Below are positions 1 through 17,900 of a stretch of 64,000 nt of DNA, piece by piece. How positions within the stretch are numbered: position 1 is the stretch's first letter; each line of letters starts with the position of its first letter. Source of the DNA: Nissolia schottii (taxonomy: Eukaryota > Streptophyta > Magnoliopsida > Fabales > Fabaceae); contig QANU01025917.1 in NCBI GenBank assembly GCA_003254905.1, forward strand, positions 124,001 through 188,000, given 5' to 3'. The notes under the pieces were generated by a model. The model searched no databases, had not been told where the DNA came from, and saw only the letters and a program-made list of their open reading frames with translations. The position numbers and the translations under genes were made by a program.

Positions 1-5338
<5,338 letters not shown>

Positions 5339-7480
5339 ACTAGAGAGGCACTTGAATTTCATTTTATGTGAGCAACTTGGAAAATGGGAAGTTATTTGGT
5401 GAGATTTAAGTTGTTGAAGTGGTTACTAGTGATTTGTAAAAGTGTGAATTTGTAATGGATCTTTTCATGTTTCTCTTTGTCTTCATGTAAAAAAATAAAA
5501 AACATGAGAAATTCCATTCTATCGAGTTGTTGTTTAGTTCAATTTAAACTGTATTGATGCATTTCTATGGAATAAAGTGTTTTCCATATTTTCTTGATAT
5601 ATTTGAATAATAGTGAGAAAGACCATTATTGGCGGATATAATGGCGGATATATCATCTGCAACTACTGGCAAATTGCATGTTCTGAATCCGCCAATAATG
5701 GTCTTTCTCACTTCAAGCTTTAAAGCAGGTCAGCTTTATCGAAGGATAGCTTATCTATCGATAGCTAGTGGCACCAAGTGACGATTTTTAGCATCAATAG
5801 ATTATCAATGGATATTTGCTGGTAGTTATTAAATAAATAAAAAAAATTAAGGGAACTTGGGGTGTGTGAAACACCACTTTTTATTAACATTATAGACAGA
5901 TTCAAATGCACTGATAATGTTAGGTTAACAACTACCATTTTCCCTTTCTTTCCCATTTCTACATCCACCATGTCTTGCCGCCCTCCTCTGTGATGGCACC
6001 ACCACCATCGTGCTACCATGCATGCTCCCTGCCCCTCCTTCATTGTATCTTGTTCACTCTCTCTCATTCACCACATACTGCCCCTCTAATGTTCCTGTTG
6101 TTGGGCTTAAAGCGGTGAGGGGAACCCAAAATCGGAGAAGAATCAAACCAACAAGCTAAGTGAGAAACAAAAGTGGGTTAGATGTCACATCTTGACCCAA
6201 AACCTTAAGACAATGGGTTTATGGGTCTTACTAAATATACATTCTTCACTTAATCCAAATTTCATCGATGTGAAACTATTACATTACCATATGGAACACG
6301 ACACCTATCATTGTCGTCCCACCATTGACCGCCACTCCTCCTCTCAGCACCTCCTCATCTTTTGGCAAACAATAGAGTTTAGGTTTCTGAATTGCATTCT
6401 TTACTTGGGTTTTTTTATTTGGGTTTGCTTTATTAGGGTTGCTGAGTTGGGTAAGCAATACAATTCAGATTACGATGGAGAGGGCAAATTTGGGGTAGAA
6501 GTTGTATACACGAAATGACACAGTATGTGAATTGTTTTATGGTTGCTTGGATTTTTGTATTTGTAACTTAGTGATTACAACTGAATGATAGTTTTTTTAG
6601 GCTGGATGTTGTGTCACTTTAATCATATTTGAGCTATTAAAAGTAATGAAACGAGTGGGGAAAGAGATTACTTAATTTATTTTATGTAGTTTGTGTATTT
6701 GTAAAAGAAAGGACAGGTGGAACTATTGATAGGAATTGACGTGCTGAATGAAACTAATGTTTGGAGGTTACATGAATCCTTAATCAAAACTAACTACAAG
6801 TCTCAAGAATTCTTGTCTATTTTAAATTGCTTGAAACTAATCTGTTTTACTCTGCTTTAAAGGTAACATTTTATTGACTTTTTTTTTTCTCTATATCTGT
6901 GAGTGTGATGGAAATAAAACTGACAAGTACAACTGTAAATAACAGTAATTAACTAACTAACACGTGGTTAAATAAGGCTATTTACATGCTAATAGCTGGA
7001 ACTTATATTTTATAAACATAAAAGTACTTTTTAGAAAGTAAAAAATAGGATTAGAGTTTAAATATTTTTTGGGTAGGATTAGGGTTTTTAATAGGTTGAG
7101 TGTAGGGTTACGGTTGAATCAAAACTCTATCCATTGTCAACCCTACTTGATCTATTTACACCCCAAACATCAGTGCCAAGCTTGAGTTGGGTCACACTCT
7201 TTGGGTCAGGCCCACACGCAACATTTTTTGTATTCATGACGGCCCAAGGGCCCAAAAGGAGAACAGCAAAACCATAGGCCTGATACAACTAAACGAGGTG
7301 TGGATGCCCCACAACAATCAGCAATAGGAAACAGGGCTGGCCCACACGCATTTACTGAACACTTTTTCACTTTCGTGACACATACCTATCTACCATCATC
7401 ATTTCAAGATAAAAATAGTCATAATCGTAATCATAATGAAAATAATAGCTTTAAGCTTGGTTTATCATAATTAATTGATT
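5339..7480. other. Intergenic: peroxidase 3' end to kinase promoter
   Basis: No conserved gene seen. The short open frames at 5765-6067 (-) and 6192-6518 (+) have no recognisable family and low-complexity composition. The region holds a perfect inverted repeat (annotated separately) and, near 7230-7260, a palindromic cluster of GGCCCA/GGGCCC motifs. Plant promoters often carry such motifs, and these lie upstream of the kinase. Confidence 0.5.
5613..5711. repeat. Perfect 24-bp inverted repeat with 51-base loop
   Basis: The arms 5613-5636 and 5688-5711 are exact reverse complements, starting GTGAGAAAGACC and ending GGTCTTTCTCAC. The loop carries a second partial copy of the inner arm (GGCGGATA). 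The size suits a miniature transposon or hairpin. No clear target-site duplication flanks it. It lies about 280 bases beyond the peroxidase stop, near the likely polyadenylation site. Confidence 0.85.
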
Positions 7481-8207
7481 AATCATTCCACTTTAGTTTC
7501 CTAATCGCGAATCAAACCTTCACTTAGCACTCTATCTCTTCCTCTGGCACTGTGCTGCCCCTTGCTCCACCTGACCCTCATGGTTTAGCTCATTATTCTT
7601 CTCTTTTTTATTTTCTTTTTAGTAATTTTTATTCTATTTTAGTTTTAAATTTTCTGCTTCAATTGGTGGGTGCAACTTAACATGTTCCTGAATCTTCCTA
7701 AAATTGTCGTCTATCTCTCTCTAGGTAGTGTACAGTGAACTCTTTGTTCTTGATACTTTTAACACTGATTTTGGATCATACTTCAAATATTTTGTGTGGC
7801 TTTTTGCTTTTCCTGCAAACAATCATGGATTGAAAGTTTTAGCTGAGGTTCTTAATTATTAATCTCCTTTCTTTTGGCTGAATTAGTAATAATCTTTTCT
7901 TAATTTAATGGGTAGAATTGTTGTTTTGATTCAACTCTCATGTTAAAATTTCTATAAAAATCATATTTTTATAAGACCCTTTGGGTTTCTTTCTGAAGTC
8001 TCTCAGTTTACTTTGATATTCGTGATTTTCTGGGCTTGGCTGATTCAGTTTTCTTTTCCCTTGCGTGTTTTCAAATCATAACTTGATCTATATGTTCATC
8101 ATTGTAATATATGTTCTCCTCTTTTTTATTCTTCTTACTTTTCAAGTCTTAACAATTATTGAAGTGAGTATTTTTCTTACTTTGTTCTTTTTCTTTTTCC
8201 TTTTCAG

Positions 8208-8318
8208 AATCTCTCTAGCACAAAAATCAGTTGTATATTGCTGAAGTATCAGCAACTGGGAATGCCGAAAAGATGCGCCGTCTTGATTGCAGCTCTGTAT
8301 CTGAGATCCATAAGGTGA
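8208..8318 (+). promoter_or_regulatory. Candidate 5'-leader exon with an 18-codon upstream ORF
   Basis: A strong polypyrimidine tract and acceptor (ttttcag, ending 8207) precede a non-coding stretch upstream of the kinase start, suggesting a spliced 5' leader. Inside it, ATG at 8262 opens a short frame, MPKRCAVLIAALYLRSIR, stopping at 8316-8318. A donor-like AAG|GTGATA overlaps the uORF stop, so splicing could extend the peptide. A first leader exon may end at the donor near 7726. All of this is inferred from sequence alone. Confidence 0.4.
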
Positions 8319-8606
8319 TAACATCCTTGCTATTACTACTGCCCCAGTTCATGCTTTTCAAGTGTAAACCACAAATTTATAGCTCATTCATTAGTTATTA
8401 TTCCTTGATGGACAATTGGCACACAAGTTCTTATAGAGTGCCTGTTCTGCTATTACACGATCTGTGCGATGACGGTTGAAAACGCCTTTCTGCTATATAC
8501 ATATAGTTAGTTACATACACTTATATAGTTGTAAATGATATATAGGGTTTAGGTGGCTGAGGAAGTAGTGTAGAATATTTTTTTATCTTATCTTTGAGTT
8601 TCTCAT

Positions 8607-9998
8607 ATGGAGAGTAAACCAAATGTGTTATTGGAAAGATATGAATTAGGGAGGTTACTAGGCCAGGGCACATTTGGAAAGGTTTACTATGCGCGGAGTG
8701 CGACAACTAACCAGAGTGTGGCTGTTAAAATGATCGACAAAGACAAGGTTGTGAGATCCGGGCACGCCAATCAAGTCATGCGCGAAATATCTGTTATGAG
8801 GCGGGCTAGACATCCCAACATTATTCAGCTTTATGAGGTTATGGCCACAAGGAGTAAGATTTACTTTGTTGTGGAATATGCCAAAGGTGGCGAGCTCTTC
8901 GACAAGGTCGCAAAAGGCAAGCTCAAGGAAGACGTCGCACATGGATATTTTAAGCAGCTAGTCAATGCGGTAGACTATTGTCACAGTAGAGGCGTGTACC
9001 ACCGAGATATCAAGCCGGAGAACATTCTGCTGGACGAAAACGGGGATCTCAAGGTCTCTGATTTTGGGTTAAGTGCGCTCGTGGAGTCCAAGCGGCAGGA
9101 TGGCTTGCTCCATACTCCTTGTGGCACCCCTGCCTATGTTGCCCCTGAAGTCATCAAAAGGAAGGGATATGACGGCGCCAAAGCCGATATTTGGTCTTGT
9201 GGAATTGTTCTGTTCGTCTTATTGGCAGGTTATCTCCCTTTTCATGACGCGAATTTGATTGAAATGTATAGGAAGATAAGCAAAGCAGAATTAAAATGCC
9301 CGAGTTGGTTCCCACCAGAAGTATGCAAGCTAATGGGGAAGATATTGGATCCGAATCCTGACACCAGGATTACCATAGCGAAGATCAAGGAACATTCTTG
9401 GTTTAAGAAAGGGCCAAAAGCTAAACGTAAGAAATCTGAAGAGGAAAACAACAGCGTCTCTTCAGGCCCAATTTCTGATATAAGCGACGAAAGTGATGGT
9501 TTAGCAGTGGAAGCAACGGAAGAATCTGTTGTGCCAATAAGTATAAATGCATTTGATATCATCTCCCTTTCTGCTGGTTTCGATCTTTCTGCATTCTTTG
9601 AAGACAGCTTTCGGAAAAGAGAAGCGAGATTTAGTTCAAGACAACCGGCATCGATCATCATCTCGAAGCTGGAAGACGTCGCCAAGCGGCTGAGGCTGAA
9701 AATAAAGAAAATAGCTGCCGGTTTGTTGAAATTCGAGGGCTCGGACGAAGGCAGGAAGGGGGTTTTGTCCATTGATGCAGAGATTTTCGAGGTCACTCCT
9801 TTGTTCCATTTGGTGGAGGTGAAGAAATCCAATGGAGATACATTGGAATATCAGAAAATATTGAAAGAGGATATAAGACCTGCACTTCAGGATATTGTTT
9901 GGGTCTGGCAAAGCGACCAACCGGAATCGCAAGAGTCAGAAGAACAACAGCAGCTAAAAATAAATGATCAACAGCAGCAACAACTATCAGGGTCATAA
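8607..9998 (+). CDS. CBL-interacting protein kinase, CIPK2/CIPK10-like (SnRK3)
   Basis: An uninterrupted 463-residue Ser/Thr kinase. CIPKs bind calcineurin-B-like calcium sensors and phosphorylate transporters and other targets in salt, nutrient and ABA signalling. The N-terminal kinase domain has GQGTFGKV at 19-26, catalytic lysine K41, HRD at 132-134, DFG at 152-154, and an activation loop ending APE at 179-181. All catalytic residues are present. The regulatory half has the CBL-binding NAF motif at 314-316 ([16 protein letters not shown]), then a phosphatase-interaction-like region beginning RFSSRQPAS near 341. The [19 protein letters not shown] block follows, and the C-terminus is Gln/Glu-rich. 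The start [15 protein letters not shown] matches the usual N-terminus of the CIPK2/10/15/20 group, which lacks coding introns. The kinase shares its organisation with the one at 38698-41680 but belongs to a different subgroup. Calling the exact orthologue needs a tree. Confidence 0.96.
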   Translation: MESKPNVLLERYELGRLLGQGTFGKVYYARSATTNQSVAVKMIDKDKVVRSGHANQVMREISVMRRARHPNIIQLYEVMATRSKIYFVVEYAKGGELFDKVAKGKLKEDVAHGYFKQLVNAVDYCHSRGVYHRDIKPENILLDENGDLKVSDFGLSALVESKRQDGLLHTPCGTPAYVAPEVIKRKGYDGAKADIWSCGIVLFVLLAGYLPFHDANLIEMYRKISKAELKCPSWFPPEVCKLMGKILDPNPDTRITIAKIKEHSWFKKGPKAKRKKSEEENNSVSSGPISDISDESDGLAVEATEESVVPISINAFDIISLSAGFDLSAFFEDSFRKREARFSSRQPASIIISKLEDVAKRLRLKIKKIAAGLLKFEGSDEGRKGVLSIDAEIFEVTPLFHLVEVKKSNGDTLEYQKILKEDIRPALQDIVWVWQSDQPESQESEEQQQLKINDQQQQQLSGS

Positions 9999-11474
9999 CA
10001 AAAAAGTGTGGTTTTGTGCATATCTTGAGTTTCATGATGCTATGACCTAACATTTTTGGTTTTTTGGCTCTCTCACATTTTCACGATGCAATAGCCTTGT
10101 TGTAGCATATCTTGTGTCTGAATTTCAGTTTGTATAGTTTAATCAATTTTGCTATGAAATGAGTCTTACTGAACTTTTGTCCAGTTTTTGATCTGATAAT
10201 AGTAGATTTTTAAATGTGTATATGCCAAATTTTAATTGAGTTAATCTACTTGGACTTCAATCTTGCATTATTACTCCAAAAGAAAGATGCATGCCCAAAT
10301 TCGCAGAAATGCTGCCCTTGAAAAAACCATGCTTGTGTGTTTAGCGGTAGAGTTAGGCGAATCCATATCATATAGCATATAAACACTCAAGACCTCCCTT
10401 CTCACTTATGTGAGATTTGCATCGACTAGTGCATAACCAAGTTTTGATATTACATGATAAGGATCCGTCTAACTCTTATCACGGTTATGTATAATACTCA
10501 AGGCCTCTTTGTCTAATCGATAGTATCACTCGGCTGCTATTGTTTAAAGTGAATGAAGAATGTATGCTTAGAATTACCTTTGGTCTTCAATAAACACTAT
10601 ATAATGGATATTTTACACACTCATTCTGTTTTGAAAGACATTTATTCCCCTTATGTTGTTTGCACAACACCTGGTAGTCACAGAACAATTATCTTATGAA
10701 ACATTCTGTCTGACCAAGTTTTGAGGTGTCACTTATCTAAATTTGTCCTCTACTAATAAAAAAATCCTGGTCTTATACGCTAAAAGCAAAACAAAGAAAA
10801 GAATGAAAAAAGAACCAGGAAAAAAAAGAAGTGGCAGAGCAGATTTTGGCAATCTCTAGTATTCTTTCAACCTTTGCTTTTGCTAATGTTCCAGAGTAAT
10901 TCATATAAGGAACGAGTTTACCTGAACGTGATAGAGGAATTGAGGAGGCGCCTTGATGAAAGTTTTATGGAATTTGTCTTGATTGATGACTTAAATAGTC
11001 TTTCATTTGCTTTTTGAAAAAATCATATAACACACTTATATAGGGAATGGTGTTATCATTCTTTACACATTATTATAGCATTCACATAACTCAATTTTCA
11101 TTTTAGTGCATAACTTTAAACGTTACAATGAATACTAACATGGTCATAGCATGAATTTTCTATGGATATCATCACATATAGTAGTAATACTCAATTAAGC
11201 ATATTTCAAAGGCGTTAGGTATGCGAATCAATTTTCTTGCCTACGATAAGTAACCGCGAAAAGCGGTTCAAGGTTTGGTTCAAAGTGACCTAATACCCTC
11301 TGCTATGTGCTCTTGTGATGTAGCCTGCACCAATTCCTTTACCTCAATCCGCGTGTCTAATGGCATGGCGAGGAATGCCTCTAGTGTTTATCTCTTGTCC
11401 CTTAATAGTGCAAGACTCCGTACACAAGGCAGCGAACGCATTTTTCTAGAAGATCCTAACCCCAAAGTTTTATA
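9999..11474. other. Intergenic, kinase 3' end onward
   Basis: Nothing convincing was seen. The stretch is AT-rich with only short unsupported open frames. The first 200 bases are presumably the kinase 3' UTR. Confidence 0.5.
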
Positions 11475-11483
11475 AAATTCTTT

Positions 11484-11811
11484 GAGTTAAATATATTTTT
11501 GTCCTTGAAAAATTACAAATTTTGTATTTTACCCCCAAAAAAATTGTTAGGAAATCATCCCTAACAAATTTTTTTTGGTAGGATTTAGTTCCTACGGTCA
11601 AGTTAGGCCATTAACGGCTGACGTGACAGTTAACTTGGTCATGTGCCACGTGGCCAAGTTAACTCTATGTCAGCAATTAACGACCCAACTTGACGGCATG
11701 GACCAAATCATACCAAAAACTGTTGTCAGGGACTATTTCCTAACAAAAAATTTTCAAAGGTAAAACACAATTTTTTTTTAATATTTTAGGGACTAAATAC
11801 ATATTTAACCC
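11484..11811. mobile_element. Non-autonomous MULE-type MITE, 328 bp, 9-bp TSD
   Basis: Terminal inverted repeats begin GAGTTAAATATATTTTTGTCC on the left and GGGTTAAATATGTATTTAGTCC on the reverse of the right end. A perfect 9-bp target duplication, AAATTCTTT, flanks the element (11475-11483 and 11812-11820). Nine-base duplications are typical of Mutator-like elements. The interior is itself palindromic: GTTAACTTGG and CCAAGTTAAC surround CCACGTGG, and outer arms carry matching CTAACAAA / TTTGTTAG segments, so the whole element can fold back. It encodes no protein. The open frame 11575-11763 is an accident of the repeat. Confidence 0.85.
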
Positions 11812-11820
11812 AAATTCTTT

Positions 11821-13616
11821 TTATGGGAATTTACCTAGTTACCCGTAAAAGCCCATACCTTTCACGAAGGTAGCTTTTATTCGTCAAAAGAACCCTCGGC
11901 TCTACCCTAGGGTTTTTGATAGTTCTGAATTCAATTTTTTGGAAATCAAAACCCAAATCTTGACCAATTTTTTAAAATACCCAACATGACCCTAATGTCT
12001 TGAAAAATGCCGTTTTAGCTCTTTTTCCTTGTAACACTCATAGAAAAATCCAAAGATCATGAAACTTGGTAAAAAAATAAATGATTAGCCATGTCCGATC
12101 CAAAAGTTTTTTGAGTCTTGTCTGAGTAAAATATATTTTAAATACTAAATAATTTAGAATAATATGGACCTTTAAAAAATTAACAAGTATTGACAAATGG
12201 AAAATATCTTAAATGTTTCATATATTTTCAAAGGAGTTTGGAAAGTATTAAAAATTAATAGTTTGAAATCAATAAAAATATTAAAATATAATTATAAATA
12301 TTTAATTTTACATCTATATATATTGTGTCTATATGTTGTAAAATTTTAAAATTAGTGTGTCTGTCGCGTCTCATGTCATGTCACGTGTCAATGCAGTGCT
12401 TCTTAGGATGAGTCATTATTAAAAAAGAAAATTGATACGTAATGAGATACCTACATCATGCCACACAACTATTTAACCAAATAGATTTCACGAGCGTTAA
12501 ACTCATCTCTTCATATTGTGTTCTACATACGAAATCATAGCTATATATAAATTGTAAACATGAACAATTAAATACATTATTCTCTCTTGGAGCAAAAGGG
12601 GAAAGGTCTCTTAGCTAGAACAACGTAAGCAAAGTTGCTAAGAAAAAATATGACGAGTCAACAACGTAGAAGATGATGAATCCAAAATGTTGATATTTCA
12701 ATGTTGTACTCTCTTTTTTTCAATAATTCAATTCTCTAAAGAAGACAATGAAAACATGAGGTGTATAAAAAAAATTATGTGGCAGTTATTATTCACTCAT
12801 AGACAACTTTATGTAACTATTTCAATAGTCAAATTTAAAAGTGGTCTTAAGATTTTGTTTTAATATGATAATAAAAATTCATGCAACAAAATAAGAAATG
12901 TGATTTATGGAAAGAAGATTAAAAAATTGATGTAATAATTTTAATTTAGTATTTTTATCTTCAATTTCAAAATGCTATTTTAAATTTTAATTCTTAGTTT
13001 ACAATTAAACATTATGTACAATAATTTTTTGATATACTTGTATATTATGTCGTGCAAAACCATGAAATTGATGATTTCAAATGGATGCAGAATCATAGAG
13101 GCCTTAATGTATATGTAGTTTATTTTTTTCATTATTATTATATCAATGTTAAATTTTATATTCATGATTGATTCATTTATATTAAGTCAATGTGTATCAC
13201 TTTTGTATTTTAAATAATAAATTGATATTTTACTCAAAATCGCGCAAAGAATAATTTAAAAAATAACACACAAATGTGTATTATTTTTATATTTTAAATA
13301 ATAAATTGATACTTTATATTAAAATAAAAAATTTTACTTTATGTTATTGTACACTTTAATAAAATTAATATTTTTAGTTTTTGTAATTAAAATTATAATT
13401 TGTTAAACCCGTGCCAGACTAAAGAAAAACTAGCATTAAAATGTTCTATAACATGTCTCACGTGTTCTGGATGCCGGTGGACCTTGACGTTTTAAATCAT
13501 ATTTATAATTGCTTTATTCCAAAAATAGCATGTGAAAGATTTTGAGGCATTAAGTAATTCTCTTTTCATAACCCTTCAGTTTAAATGTCGAAAAGAGGGA
13601 GAGGATTTAACGGTTA

Positions 13617-13688
<72 letters not shown>

Positions 13689-14962
13689 GGAAGTAAGATG
13701 GAAAAAGTCTATAAAAAAACATGTTAAGAAAAAGATATGTAGAAGAAAATATAGAGTTAAGGTAAGAATAAAATCTCTTTGATATGTTCTTTCAAAGTAG
13801 TATTTAGAATTTAGAGGATCAAAAGTATAAAATCTAGTGATTGAAAAATAAAATTGTTTTGAAATATAATAGGATAATTATGGAGTATAGTTTTAAACAA
13901 TACAAAACAACAAAACATTAACTTAAGAGTAAGAGAATTAGTTGAAAGTCTAGATACTTGTATTTATTGAAGTCTTGAAAATTACAACAACCTTCAAGAA
14001 AATACAGGAAAGTAAAAGGTACAAAGTTTTGAAAGTAAAGTGATACACAATTTTCAAACATTAAGCTAAATTCTTGAGTGGTTCTAATTTCTTCACTTTG
14101 TCTTGTAATGAGGTTGAAGCGCCCATTTATAGAGAGTAAGTGTTACAAGTATTCTAGTCTTGTGACTCAATTATCCACTTGATAATAATTGCTTAAGATA
14201 AGCCTTGAACTGTAGATGATAAGTCTTGCTGACACTATCTTTTGTCATCTTCCGCCGACATTGTCTATTTAATGTTGTTTGGTTACTTTAGTCTTCACGA
14301 CTCATTAAAGATTCCGTAACAATCTTATTTTACAATCCAGAATTGGATCCTGCGTCTTCCAGTAAGGGAGATTGCCGTGTCTTCATTATATATGTGTGTG
14401 TGGTAGAAGAATCTTCCTCATCAACAATCTTTTTTTTTTCTGATATTTTAAATCCATTTATAAGTTGTAGAAACCATTGCAAACAGACATTGATCCTGAC
14501 TTTTAACTTCTATTGTTAAGAGTATATCAAGAGAGAAAAAATAAAGGGACTAAAATCTTGTAAAGTGAAGTTAAGAGATTATCCATCCCCGGTTAAATAT
14601 AAACACATTGCGAGTGGAGTCTACCATATTAATCCAATAATGAATAACCCCTTCATTTTCTCACTTTGTAACCCCACTCAGAAGCACCCAAATCCAAAAG
14701 GAAAAAACTTGACGTGGCGAAAGCTTGTGAAAATCACAATGGTTATTGATAACTGTTATGCATAATCCATGTCTCAAATCTCAATGAGATTCATACTACA
14801 ATGCACACGACACTGATCAAGAAATGAACATGAACACTGTAAATAATCATTATTAATTGGTGGCCCAACCAAAGTCAATATCTGCCATTGACAAGCCAAG
14901 CATATTCAACAACAAAATAACTCTCACAACATTGGTGTTGTGTCAAAAATCCAAAAGCCTTG
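11821..14962. other. Intergenic, AT-rich, no gene seen
   Basis: No conserved coding sequence. Around 13190-13320 a segment of about 50 bp (ATTTTAAATAATAAATTGATA core) occurs twice in direct orientation, probably from an old repeat. A large microsatellite lies at 13616. The last 200 bases are the probable 3' UTR of the minus-strand endonuclease gene. Confidence 0.5.
13616..13687. repeat. (TA)n(GA)n microsatellite
   Basis: About ten TA units run directly into about 25 GA units, a long compound dinucleotide tract likely to be polymorphic in length. Confidence 0.95.
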
Positions 14963-17900
14963 TTATAATTGAACAAAATTGGGTGACTTTGTTAAGTCAA
15001 TAAAGTCAGCACCAACACAGGAAGAAACTCTTCTCTTCTTATTGTTATCTAAAACGTTTCTGCAGCTAGGAGAAGGGGTAGACAAATCAATTATCTCAGC
15101 TTCAAGGGGCACAATAAATGTGTTGCTGACTTCATTTTCACCAGTGGCTGATACAGCACCTGATAGTTCACATTCTGGTTGACACAGTTCAGTACTACTC
15201 TTATTCATCACACTTGCAAAACCTGTGCCTTCTGTAATAATCTCTACTCTATTTAATGAAGTAGCCGGAGATGGTTTCGATGTCGGTGATGTGATAGAAC
15301 CAAGCAGTGGTCTTCGGTCCTGTGTAGCGGTTGAATGACCTGCTGGTTCTCTGGCTGTGGATTCTTGGTTCCTACTCTTATTCATCACACTCACAAATTC
15401 CGTGTCTTCAATAATCTCTACTCTATTCAATGAAGTAGCCGGAGATGATTTTGATGCCAGCGATGCAATAGAACCGAACGGTGGGCTCCAGTCTTGCGTA
15501 GCGAATGAATGACCTAGTGGTTCTCTGGCTTCGGATTCTTGGTTCCTACTCTTTTTCATCATACTCACAAAATCCATGCCTTCAATAATCTCTACTCTAT
15601 TTAATGAAGTGGCGGGAGATCGTTTCAACGTTGGCAATGTGATAGAACTAAACGGCAAGCTCCGGTCTTGCGTAGCGCATGAATGACCTGCTGGTTCTCT
15701 GGCTTCAGATTCTTGGTTCCTTCCAAGTGATTCACTAATCTTGTCTCTATGATTCATACTTTTTGACGAATCATGGATGCTTGAATCATCACATACAGGA
15801 TTGCTATTACTAGTATCATTATCGAACTCGGCTTCATCGATGCTATCATTTTCATTCTCCGACAAACCATCAATTCTTTCATTATAACAAGGAAGTTCGT
15901 CCATTGAGCCAATCTCGACATTCATGTGCTCCGGCAAGCTTGGACAACCAGCAGAATGCTTCGTGTACTTGGTGGAGAAGAAGTTCACTGTGATATTCAA
16001 GCTGCAACCATTTATATCACCTGTCAGTTATAAAAAAATAAATCGTAATATTCCAACAAAAAGTGGCAGCGAAGGAGACCATATACCCCTGCCAGGATGG
16101 TAGTGTGAGCATTGTGTATGCAAGTTTAATCTTATTCGCAACTCCTGATATGGATTTAAAACCAGCCGCTGCCTGCCTTACAGCCAAGGATACAACAGGA
16201 TGCTGCCAAGCCCATTCAAACTGCAATCCCCCAAATCAAATGAATCAAGCATTCAATCACGAAATAGCATCATCTAAAAAATTGGCATTTTTAATAGTAT
16301 AGGCTCATGCCACTAGTAAACACAGACTAATTTCACGCGATGCATGCATATACAAGTTTACAGAGAATATAAATTGGAAATTTCATAAACAAGGTCAAAA
16401 GACATAGTATCAGTTATCCTTTGTTATTTTCTTATTCATTTCTCAAATATACAAAAGCTAAAACTATAACCAATAGGGTGGATGCTGTGGTTTATAGATC
16501 CCCTAATATCATAGCAGAAAGCTTCCATGCCTCGTTATCCTATCTCTAAAACCACCACTATGGTGTTGTTAAAGTACAATAACGTTAACAAGATGCTTGA
16601 AGATAACATAACTTTAAGTAATATCATAGAGCACTAAAGGCCCGCTTGCTTGCAAACAAAAACTGTAAGTTTACAGCCCAGTTTCGGCTAAAGCTCATAT
16701 CTTGATAGGGCTTAGACTTAGTGGATGAAATAACAAAACTCTAACTAGGTAGAGCTTTTCACTTCTAGTGGACTATGCATAGGTATGCTATCCATGGACT
16801 GGTGAAAAGACAGAATAAATTCCTATTGATTCGAAGGTCAAAGTGGAGAATGGAGGCAGATTAATTGGAATGCGGGCTAGCCGGCCCGGAGATTCATTCC
16901 TATTTACTCAATCCATTGTTTGTGCAATCTTAAGGTTAATAAGCCCTTTAGCTCTTATTACCATGGTTGTGGTACCCATTTTCTTTACTTAAAGAGTGGA
17001 CTTTTCCGCTCACTGCCATGAGTCGTCGTCCGCTAATGATAAAATTGGGTACTTCTATCTAACCTTAATCTTTGACAAACACTTATATTAACAAATATCA
17101 CTTTTGGGTTAAAGCATGTCTGCCATACTCTTATGACTGTCAACAACGCTTGTGATTATTCAGTTGGAATGGAAGAATGGAATTCCTGATTGCATCCAAT
17201 GAAGAGGAGAAAGCTGAAGATGAGAAAATGCTGACCAGAACTAATGGTTTTAACTTGATAAATTATAAATAGGTAAATTCCATGGAACATTCATGCTCAA
17301 AAACATTTAAGGAGCATATTCAACTGCTCATATTTTTCGCATATAATCTTCCAAATGAATTTTACAAAGAAGCAGGTCAGATAAGTGATTGCATATGTCA
17401 ACCACACACTGCATGAATAATTTACTTTGAGAAAACATGTCAGGTTTCAAGTTCTACACATTTAGGAGAAAATTTAGTCCTGCAACCAGTTGGAATCACA
17501 CCAGAAACAATCCTGACCATTGCATGCAAATATTAAACACATGGAATCATAACCAGGTCTATTAATGAGTATGTCAGTGAACTCACAAACATTCGAATGT
17601 CCACATAACATCTCAGGCCATTCTCCCCCCACCAACACAAAAACACGAAATGTATCCTTGCACTCACACACTACTGAATCTAACTTGCTCAAACAAACTA
17701 ACTACCCACCAATCACAAAGCTTCATGAGTAATTTTATTGAACAAACACGATATATATAGGAAGCATAATCGGACCTGAAGAGCAGATACGTTTGTCGGG
17801 AAGCCATAGATACACAAGACCATCTCCCAAGGCCTTTTCTTCTTCGTTTTCCAAGCTCCACACCCAATCTCCCCATTGTGTTGCCTGATCCGGCGCCTCG

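Noticed and set aside
9242..9832. 196-codon open frame on the minus strand
   Set aside because: It lies fully opposite the CIPK2/10-like coding sequence and has no family resemblance; a shadow frame.
17474..17692. Cys-containing minus-strand frame
   Set aside because: Lies in intron 2 of the SLX1-like gene; does not supply the missing RING finger when its cysteine spacing is examined.
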